A stretch of DNA of 64,000 nucleotides from Tridacna crocea (taxonomy: Eukaryota; Mollusca; Bivalvia; Cardiida; Cardiidae). The stretch lies in the NCBI GenBank assembly GCA_943736015.1, contig OX031070.1, positions 26,185,673-26,249,672 of the forward strand, written 5' to 3'. The notes below the pieces were generated by a model. It did not search any database. It was not told the origin of the DNA and saw only the letters and a list, made by a program, of their open reading frames with translations. The position numbers and the translations under genes are program-made. Positions within the stretch are counted from its first letter, which is position 1. Each line of letters opens with the position of its first letter. Positions 46,105 to 55,600 of the stretch are shown piece after piece.

Positions 46105-46333
46105 TTAACCCATTACCACACAACAATATTTTAGACTGGTCCAAAATGAAAGCATTTGCAGACGACAAAATAAAAGTGACTAAAAATTTGAAATTTGTTT
46201 TGTGAAGGGTAGAAAACATTGTGGGAAAAGGCGAAAATGCTGGTTACCAGCATTTTCTCCTTTTCCCACAATGTTTTCTAAAGGCTTCTTTCTCAGGGGC
46301 GTCAAAAGTAGGGATTGTGTGGTAATGGGTTAA
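46105..46333 (+). mobile_element. family A TTAA-hairpin element, near-consensus
   Basis: TTAA at both ends. One mismatch in the left arm (GGCGAAAATG). Confidence 0.86.
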
Positions 46334-46437
46334 TCTGTGCCTCGGTGATAACATGGTTCAATTTCTTTTCCAAAGGTCCCGTTTTCTATCCCCGTTCTGG
46401 GTGCTGGTCGCGTGGTAGTTTCCTTGTGTAAGTCACT

Positions 46438-46483
46438 CCATGTATGTATGTATGCATATATGTATGTATGTATGTATGTATGA
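46438..46483. repeat. (TATG)n microsatellite
   Basis: About eleven GTAT/TATG units with two interruptions. Confidence 0.9.
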
Positions 46484-46660
46484 AGTTTTAGCTTAGTTCT
46501 GGTGATACCCAGGAAAAGCAATGTTGCTATGAGTAGAAACTGTTGCAACCGATGACATTGGTTCCAGCAAAAGCCATGTTCCTTTAGTAGTACAAGAAAA
46601 CTCGAACAGAAATAATGGATCGATCTCACGCGTAATAGAGGATCACAACACGCGAATTTC

Positions 46661-46897
46661 TTAACTCATTACCAAACGACAAATTTTTAGGTTTGTCCAA
46701 ATCGAAAGCGTGTAAAGACGACAAAATTAAAGCGACTGAAAATTTGAAAGTTGTTCATATTATGAGGGATGGAAAACATTGTGTGAAAAGGAGAAAATGC
46801 TGGCTACCAGCATTTTCTCCTTTTCCCACAATGTTTTCTAAGGGTTTCTTTCTCAGGATCATCAAAATAAGGATTGTGTGGTAATGGTTATGGGTTA
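46661..46897 (+). mobile_element. family A TTAA-hairpin element
   Basis: TTAA on the left. The right end has a small duplication (GGTAATGGTTATGGGTTAG). Centre GGCTACC. Confidence 0.82.
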
Positions 46898-47083
46898 GAG
46901 AGTTGCAAGCATTTTGTCCTTTAACCACGTGAGGTAACCTTAGTTCATAAAACGTGACGTAATCAATTTTTACCGTCAATGTTTCATCAGTCGGTTCAAA
47001 TGTACGCCATTGCTATTCAGTCCCTACAGAACAATTCGAAGAAAGGAGAAAATAATGGGATTTCAACCCTGATGTATAGCTAA

Positions 47084-47966
47084 GCGAGACTTACCAGCCT
47101 TTTGGTTTGAGGAATAATGACATCCGGCATTAGAAGGAGGGCGGGATCTGTTGTTAAGCGCCACTTAGTGGCCTTTCGGTTTGATGAAAAATGATATCCG
47201 GCATCCGGAGGAGGGCGGCAGCTGTTGCTAAGCGCGACTTACTGGCCTATTGGTTTAAGGAATAATAGTATCCGGCATCAGGAGGAGGGCGGGATCTGTT
47301 GCTAAGCGCGACTTACTGGCCTTTTGGTTTAAGTAATAATGGTATCCGGCATCAGGAGGAGGGCGGGATCTGTTGCTAAGCGCGACTTACTGGTCTTTTG
47401 GTTTTACGGAATAATGATATCCGGCATCCGGAAGAGGGCAGGAGTTGTTGCTAAGCGCGACTTACTGGTCTTTTAGTTTTACGGAATAATGACATCCGGC
47501 ACCCGGAGGAGGGCGGGAACTGTTCCTAAGCTCGACTTACTGGCCTTTTGGTTTTACGGAATGATGATATCCGGCATGAGGAGGAGGGCGGGAGCTGTTG
47601 CTAAGCGCGACTTAATGGCCTTTTAGTTTTACGGAATGACGATATCCGGCATCAGGAGGAGGGCGGGAGCTGTTGTTAAGCGCGACTTACTGGTCTTTTG
47701 GTTTTACGGAATATTGATATCCGGTATCCGGAGGAAGGCAGCAGCTGTTGCTAAGCGCAACTTACTGGCCTTCTGGTTGAAGGAATAATGATATCCAGCA
47801 TCAGGAGGAGGGCGGGAGCTGTTGCTAAGCGCGACTTACTGGCCTTTTGGTTAAAGGAATAATGGTATCCGGCATCAGGAGGAGGGCGGGAGCTGTTGCT
47901 AAGCGCTACTCACTGGCCTTTAATTAAGGAAAAATGATATCCGGCATCCGGAGGAGGGCGGGAGCT
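47084..47966. repeat. 74-bp minisatellite, about 12 copies
   Basis: Unit: AAGCGCGACTTACTGGCC, TTTTGGTTTAAGGAATAATG, ATATCCGGCATCAGGAGG, AGGGCGGGAGCTGTTGCT. ATCCGGCATC.GGAGGAGGGCGGG is the most constant part. GC-rich against its surroundings. Confidence 0.92.
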
Positions 47967-48300
47967 CTGTCTGGTGTATAGCAGCACCACTGATGATGGC
48001 CTGGTGGTGGCCGAAACAGAGATGTAGAGGATATTTTCTTTTTCGGTGAAAGATCGAAATTTAATTCATCGAGTGAACACCATCGGTCATATTTTCACGA
48101 GTGGCGCACTCCAGGGTGTACCCTCCAAGAAATGTACGGTAAATGACATCATATTTCCATCTGGTTGTGAGGCACGCGCAATTTACCTAGGCAACAAGAA
48201 CATGAAAACCGGTATTTTCACTGGACTTACCCGTGTAATATCGAAAAATATTTCCACTGCTATTTTTTCGATATCTTACAGGAATGCATGAAATATGTGT
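47967..48300. repeat. retroelement-like segment after the 74-bp array
   Basis: CTGATGATGGCCTGGTGG then TGGCCGAAACAGAG resembles the CTGATGA...GAAAC signature near Penelope-like element ends. It is followed by GGTCATATTTTCACGAGTGG and inverted matches such as CCACTGCTATTTT. The 81-codon frame has no recognisable product. Confidence 0.35.
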
Positions 48301-48342
48301 CGTGTATTTTTGTAAAAAAAAAAAGATCTAGATTTAAATCTC

Positions 48343-48550
48343 TTAACTGTTTACCAAACCACAAAATTTTAGACTGGTTCAAATAGAAAGCACATGCAGA
48401 CGACAAAATAAACGGAACTCAAAAATTGAAAATTGTTTTCAGCAGGGTAAAAAACAAAACGAAACATCGTGGGAAAAGGAGAAAATGCTGGAAACAAAAA
48501 GCCTCTATCTCAGGGTCGTAAAAACCAGCAATTGTTTGGTAAAGGATTAA
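48343..48550 (+). mobile_element. family A element, right hairpin arm deleted
   Basis: TTAA at both ends and both terminal arms kept. The hairpin stops at its centre (AAAATGCTGG) and runs straight into AAAGCCTCTATCTCAGG. Confidence 0.78.
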
Positions 48551-48590
48551 AAGATGTCTTCGGTTGTTTTCGATTGTTTAGGATTTACCT

Positions 48591-48849
48591 CAACACGCGA
48601 AAAGGGGCATTCGGACATTTACGTAAAGTGTCGTCTCGGATCAGCCTGCACAGTCCGCGCAGGCTAATCCGAGAAGGCACTTTGCGACAACATTAGATTT
48701 TGTTCTTCACTAAACTTGTGCAACACAGAAAATTACTTAAAATAAAAAAGTATCGTTTCGCATTAGCTTGTGCGGACTGTGCAGGCTGATCCGAATCGAC
48801 ATATAACGCAAATGTCCGAATGCCCCTTTTCGCGTGTTGCAAGCCATAT
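48591..48849. mobile_element. family D two-hairpin element, copy 5
   Basis: CAACACGCGAAAAGGGGC to GTGTTGCAAGCCATATT. Both hairpins present with several mismatches. Lies between family A debris and the Mondo promoter. Confidence 0.8.
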
Positions 48850-49089
48850 TGGGGTCGTTTCAGACTTTACAGCATTTCACAATTATCCACTACAGCTTCT
48901 ACTGCACGTCTTCAAATGTAAAACACAGAAAAAGATAATGTCCTTTTCTTATTCAAGAAAAGTAACTCTTGTGATCTTAAATTAATCTATTGAGTTATTT
49001 CCCTTTAGCTATTCTAAACATCGTTAGTTATACAACGGAACAAGCCGAAACGGTTCGACTTTAAACGTCCTTCACCTAGTTAATAGTTT

Positions 49090-49153
49090 ACCGTAATTTG
49101 ATTGGTCAGCTTACTGTGTCACGTTCTTTGTACATGATAATTCGCTAAAAAAC
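49090..49153 (+). promoter_or_regulatory. putative proximal promoter / 5' leader of Mondo
   Basis: A repeat-free stretch just upstream of the first exon holds an inverted CCAAT box (GATTGGTCAG, around 49100-49109) and a CRE/E-box-like TCACGTTC around 49119-49126. No TATA box is clear. Assignment rests on position and these two motifs only. Confidence 0.35.
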
Positions 49154-49201
49154 ATGGCGGACATTGAAGCACAGAAAGATTGTTTTGTTTACATGAAGTG
49201 A
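49154..49201 (+). other. upstream ORF in the Mondo leader (15 codons)
   Basis: ATGGCGGAC has a strong initiation context (A at -3, G at +4) and reads MADIEAQKDCFVYMK then TGA, ending 35 bases before the main ATG. It could limit translation of the main frame. Alternatively it is the true first coding segment of another isoform: AA|GTGAGA at 49198 is a plausible donor in phase 2, the phase exon 2 needs. Confidence 0.4.
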
Positions 49202-49236
49202 GAATATAGAAATTTATTTCCGTGACAGGTAGAAAA

Positions 49237-49607
49237 ATGAGTACTCTTCAAGCACATACGATACATTCATCGCAAAGAATGAAGTCTCCAATGCACACCC
49301 AGTTCAAAAGCGTTGCAAAACCGCAAGGTAAGAAGGAATCTGTAGATGACCGAAGTAAGAAAAACATACACAGTGGTCAGTTCATGGTAAGTCGGCTGCA
49401 TGACAAATCTGCTGGAGATTACTTATCAGATGAAGATGATGACACATCTCCAGGCCATAAAGAAAAGACAAGTGCCGATGGATACAACTTTGACGATGCG
49501 AGGAAGGACACATACACGACTTACAGTTTTGGATCCAAATCGACCCAAACTCTGGCAATAGACGCTTCATTGTCGAGGTTGTTTGAACACATGACTTTGG
49601 CATACAG
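49237..49607 (+). CDS. MLXIP: Mondo exon 1 (coding part)
   Basis: Encodes residues 1-123 and two bases of codon 124. The start is the ATG of MSTLQAHTIH: the frame is open only a few codons upstream and no in-frame ATG precedes it. A family-typical variable N-terminus with a lysine-rich stretch (28-42) precedes IHSGQFMVS. An acidic run SDEDDD follows at 64-69, then TYSFG, then the export-type helix ending LAY. The donor is AG|GTATCT at 49608 (phase 2), cutting inside LAYS as the homology requires, since exon 2 supplies the last base of Ser124. Confidence 0.92.
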
Positions 49608-52600
49608 GTATCTCTCACCAACACAAATTTTTGCCTCTTAAAAATACTATTTACACCTGACAACTACCTATATTTGGTGATGGTACTATATGATGCAATA
49701 GGAGATCAGCAGTCCATCATTTAAGAGGACTTTTGCAGAGTTGTTCAGTAGACATAATTTGAAACCTAGGGTTTAGGCTCCATGGCAAGCTGCACAAGAC
49801 TTTATAATAGTGCAAGAATTACTGGCTGTAAGAATTGCATATAGTTACGTGCAGTTACTTTTCCACATATGCATCCTTACCTTGACTGTCATTTTTCAAT
49901 ACAGGAGTAATTGATAGGTGAAGTCTATGATAACATTCAGATTTTAATGCCAGTTTGTTCGTTATAGCCCCGCAAAATGAATGTTTTTGGGGGTATACTG
50001 GAATCAGCCTGCCTGTCCGTGTGTGTGTCTGTGTACAAAATACTAGCTATTGCCTGTTTCCGTCAAAGCGCTGGTGGGGGTATTAAGACAAACTTAGTGA
50101 CAGCTTTAGTTTTATTTTGTATCGATTGTCTGAATAAAGAAAATAGGCTGATTGGTTTATAGTATCACACTCATCTTGTACATAACTTGCCAAGCTAGAT
50201 AGAAATATGTAAGAGACATAGCTCCAAATAAGTGGCAGTGAAAACCATTATTTCTCTCTTTAGAATCATCTCAGTAAGACAGTTCTAATGAGTACCCTTA
50301 ACATAGGATTTATTGGAGAATAATAGATATTTTCAATTTTGAAATCAAAGTAACCTTCCCATCTGGACTGCTGTAAAGATTTTAAATGCAAATCAGCCTG
50401 ATTGCCACCCAAACAACAGTGGTATGGTGAAAAATACCTCTTCAGTCTCTGCAGCAAAAGTGAATTTATTGTCTGTACAATTAATGTTGATATCTTTTTT
50501 TCAATTTTCAGTGGAAAGATAACTTCTCCAAAATGGAAACCTTTTCGTGGTATGCATTTGAGAGTAAAGGACAAGATAAGGTTGAATAACATCATTTGGA
50601 GAGAATGGCACATGCAGTGTAAGTTAATAGATGTCGAAACTTAGTATCTGATGTTAAAAGGCGTTTAGATAATTGGTTGATTTGTTTACATAAGCTATTA
50701 ACTCTTTACCAAACAACAAATTTTTGGACTGGACCAAATTCAAAGCATCTGCAGACAACAAATTATATCTTGATACTGATGATTTCTGGCTTAAAGGGTA
50801 GAAAATATTGTGGGAAAAGAATAAAAAGCTGTTGCATCACTTTTATATTAATCTATGGGTTGACTGTACTAGTCAGTCTTCTTGAACCCAAACTCTTTTA
50901 GAGAGTGTAGGAACTGTCACTTTGATTTTCTTTCAACATTATTAGCAGGTATGGATGATTTCATAGTTTGGTCCCAGAAGAGAGAATTTTCAGCAAATAC
51001 ACAATGGCAATGAGAAAACCGACAAATCTCAAAATTTGGCTTAAAAAAAATATATCTTTACAGCACACCTGCATTGTATTTGAAGATCACTATAGAGACT
51101 GCCAAAACGCATACACAGTTCGCTGGCCTCCATCTGATAAAGGCTTAAACTTGGTTATCAAAGGCTAGGACCAGATTACCAAAATAAGCTATTGACAGAT
51201 GTAGCAGGAGTTTTTTCGTTTAGATGATTACTAGTATGGAAAACTCGCTCTTTTTGAGAAGTGAAATCGCTGATATTTGGATTGTCTATGTAATGTACTC
51301 TGAATGATTGGAGGTATGATTTCAACCCACCACAGAAACATTAGGAAAACCGACACCCAAGCTTTTCTTTGGAATAACTACATTATGCAGTGAAAAACAC
51401 AACTCATTTTGCTTAACCCTTTACTCCATAGATACTCATTTCTACGCATTGCTTGTAGGAGCCTTTGGAAAACATTGTAGCAAAAGGTGAAATTGCTCGT
51501 CACGAGCAATTTCACCTTTTGCCACAATGTTATCTACAATATCAAAAGGTGTCATATACACATAAAAGGCTTTATCCTTGCTGTTATTTAGGGTCAATTA
51601 GAAATACCATAGAAATGCCTTATGGGTTAAAAGGTTAATACATTGAGCAATTTCGGGAAAAATGGTGATACTCTTTTTGGACTGGGAACAGACTCTACTG
51701 AACATTCATAGAAGGGAAAGAAAATGCTGTATTAGAACAAAATTGACATAGAGAAGATATTTTGATGTTTGATTTCTTTCATCTTAAAAAAAAAATGCTG
51801 CAGACAACTTTGAAAACATCCTAGCTTAACTCTTTACCAAACAACAAAGCTTACTGGTACTCTATCAGGTTTGTTAAAATTGGGAATCGTGTGGTGAAGG
51901 AATTAAAAAGGAGTTCCCCTGTACTGCACAGTGCCAATTTTTGACAACACTACTCACCCCTAAGAAAGAAGCCTTTCGATAACGTAGAGGAAAAAGGGGA
52001 AAATGTTGGTAACCAGCATTTTCTCCTTTTCATGCAATGTTTTCTACTCTACCAAAGAAAGATTGCACCATTTAACCCATTACCACACAATCCCTACTTT
52101 TGACGCCCCAGAGAAAGAAGCCTTTTGAAAACACTGTAGGAAAAGGAGAAAATGCTGGTAACCAGCATTTTCTCCTTTTCCCACAGTGTTTTCTACCCTT
52201 CCCAGAACAAATTTCAAATTTTCAGTCACTTTTATTTTGTCGTCTGCAAATGCTTTCGATTTAGGCAAGCCTGAAATTTTGTTGTGTGGAAATGAGTTAA
52301 GCGACAATAGAATTGTTGTCTGCAAAAACTTCCATTTTTGGACTAGGCTAAAATTTTATCATGTGGTAAAGGATTAACCCTTTACCCCATAAGACATTTC
52401 TATGGTATCTCTAATTGACCCTAAATAACAGCAAGGATAAAGCCGTTTTCTTATGTATATATGACACCTTTTGATTAGCGTAGAAAACATTGTGGCAAAA
52501 GGTGAAATTGCTCGTCACGAGCAATTTCACCTTTTGCCACAATGTTTTCCAAAGGCTCCTTCAAGCAATGTGTAGAAATGAGTATCTATGGAGTAAAGGG

Positions 52601-55600
52601 TTAACATATACTATTTATAGCCAATGCACTTACCTGCCAATAATTTATAATTTCAGATGTGTTTGGTAAGAAACCACTTGTGTGTCACTTTGCTACACCC
52701 CTCCATGATGATGTTCACACAAAACCTGAGGTGAGCTTGTCCCATATTTTGATTTGGTAATGGTTACCAGAGTTACAGATGAGTAGTAGGATAAGTTTCC
52801 TTTTAGAATATTTATGGGCTAATAGAAAATGTTACAAACCCTTCTCTGAACCAGTATTCTCTCTCTCATAAACTACTGCGTAACTCCGTACGTTCACATT
52901 TTAGCTAGCTCTATATTACATCGATTTTAGTTATGCTGACGCTGAGTTCCCAAAATAAAGGACGGGATACAGTAGTGCTTTCCAAATTTTCATAGTTAAA
53001 CCCGTTTCGCGCATAGTTAAAATAGTTGTGAAAACAAATCCTTGGCTATCCGAATATACTCAATACGGCTCGACACTACCATATAGAAAAATCATCTTTT
53101 TAGCAACTGTAAATTGGTCACTTGCAAAATGCTTTCAATTTGGTCTGGTCCGAAATTTGCTGTTTCGGAAAGGGTTAAAGGGTAGAAAACAATGTGGGAA
53201 ATGGAGAAAATGCTGGTTACCAGCATTTTCTCTTTTTCCCATAATGTTTCCTATAGACTTTATTCTTAGGGTCATTATAAGTCGGGCTTGTGTTGTAAAG
53301 TGTTAAACTTTGGAATTTAGACAATGTTGATGAATACCTTTAAAATAGGTTATCGCTGAAGGGTATTTTATTAAGAATTACTCCAGTTTGCCAATATAGT
53401 TCCATTCAGTGACCTTATCATAATTTTAAGATTTTCTGTGTTTGATCACAATACTTAGGCTTCTCTGGAACTCTGGTAGCATTTTTTTTTTTTCTTAAAT
53501 TGCTAAATGTGCATCTTTAAACTGTATTATTTACACTGATGTTTGGAGCTGATTATATAAGAAAAAATTGCATTAGGTCAGCAAATGCAAAGCTGTGTTG
53601 GTTTAATTAAAAAATATGAGATAGTGTAGATCCAAGTTCAGAGTTGATGTTTTTGTACGAGGGCTGTTAGAAAAGTATCCGGAAAGGTTTCGTAACTTTT
53701 TCATTTGTGCACTAATCGTGATAAAATTTGCAACACTGATATTTTCGGGAATTATGCTTATGGCCCGGCAGAAAAAAGTAAAATATTTATACTTATGCAT
53801 TACCTACAGTCACAATGGCAACATCGGGTGATGTCGAGCGAGGCAACTTCGTATTGGTTAAACGATCACATATTTACATGTACCTGTTTCTAAAGAGATA
53901 AGAAATTGTATTTCTTACGTCAAAAATTGACCACATTGCACGTGACATTTTTGCACACTTTATCTTGACCAAGGTAACGTCATTGGCTGTAATATGTCAT
54001 TTCTGTAAACAACAGAAGTTGAACACATCGCTGTACTGATATTGCAGTTACGGCGCTAGAACAGCTATATTCAATATAAGTTTTGCGTGCTAATGGGAAA
54101 AACAAAATCAGAGACGATCTTTATGATAATGAATACCTACGGCAAAAGTTCTATGAAGAAATCAAGCAAAAATGAGAGGTAAAACATATTTAAAAACGAT
54201 TCTGCGTGTGATGTTGCTGACCGCCAAACATCTGGATGACCCAACACGACGGTCATGATTTGCCAATTAATGTTCGATAAACGATTCTTAAAATTCCCCA
54301 AGATCAGTTCAAGTCCTGTTTTGACAAGTGGATTCATAGATGGGAGAAGTGTGTATCGTGTAGTGGAGAATATTTCGAAAAGGTGTGATTTTTAGATGCG
54401 TGGGAACGATTTTCCTGAAGCTGTATCCCATCCAGGAGTAAGTTGCCCTGCTCAACGTAACCCTACGTTACCAGAGATACTGTGGAATGCACATTAATGC
54501 AAATAGGGATTTTTTTTTCAACTGGATCATAAGCATTATTCTCCAAGTAGCAATGTTGAATATTTTATCTAGATAATATTATGTTTGTAAAAAAAAATGG
54601 TTATGAAACCTTTCCATATTCTTTTCTAACCGCCCTCGTAGTCTTATTTGGATCTACATTGTCAACAAAAACAGTTTAAGTTGTGTTTAGCACTTGGGTT
54701 GGGGACTACGAAAATTTATTTGTTTAAATGATACTAATCTAATCAATCTGCTTCTTTTCTTTTCCTGCAGAGTGCCAAATAAATGAAATAGACATGTTTA
54801 GCTTCGCTGTTTTTGAGGAAAACATAGCCCTGTTGTCATCTGCCTCATGGTTGTGGCTGACATGCATGTATCTTCAGTGTTTTATCTCATCTATATTATA
54901 AATGAATGTACGCGCTTAATAGTACCAGTCAGAAACAAAATCCATACAAGAAGGGTAGTCAACCTTCAAAATATTTTTTTTTCGACAATTGACATATACT
55001 TGTGCCCTTTTTTGACAAAAGAAAAAACTCCCACAGATCAAATTCAAAGCATTGCAGACTACAACTCGAATGTAGCTAAATTGCTGGTGTCTGTCCTTGA
55101 TAGGGCAGAAAGCATTGTAGAGAAAGAAGGAAACGTTGCTTAGCCCATTACCAAACGACAATATTTTAGACTGATCCAAATTGAAAGCATTTGCAGATGA
55201 CAAAATAAAAGTGACTGAAAATTTGAAATTTGTTTTGTGAAGGGTAGAAAACATTGTGGGAAAAGGAGAAAATGCTGGTTACCAGCATTTTCTCCTTTTT
55301 CAACAATGTTTTCTGAAGGGTTCTTTATTAGGGGCGTCAAAGATACGAATTGTGTGGTGATGTGTTAACAACACATATGTTGCAATTTCAAAACTTTTTG
55401 TCCAGTATGTTTTTGGAGATACTGAGGCTTGCATGTAAATTACTTTTAATCCCTATCTTGTCAAATTTGAGTGGCTGACTACAAAAATAGGTCTCAGTTC
55501 GGTTTATTTGTATTGGGTTGGGTTCAGATTACCAAAGGTACTGACAGAGCGGTTGAGAGTTTAGAGCAAGATCAGACTGCACATATGTGGAGGCTTATCT

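Noticed and set aside
48046-48291. 81-codon frame MKDRNLIHRVN...
   Set aside because: It overlaps a retroelement-like segment and has no recognised domain, promoter or splice context; treated as repeat.
49198-49228. 31-base intron joining the uORF to the main Mondo frame
   Set aside because: Too short for an animal intron, and joining there gives an immediate stop.
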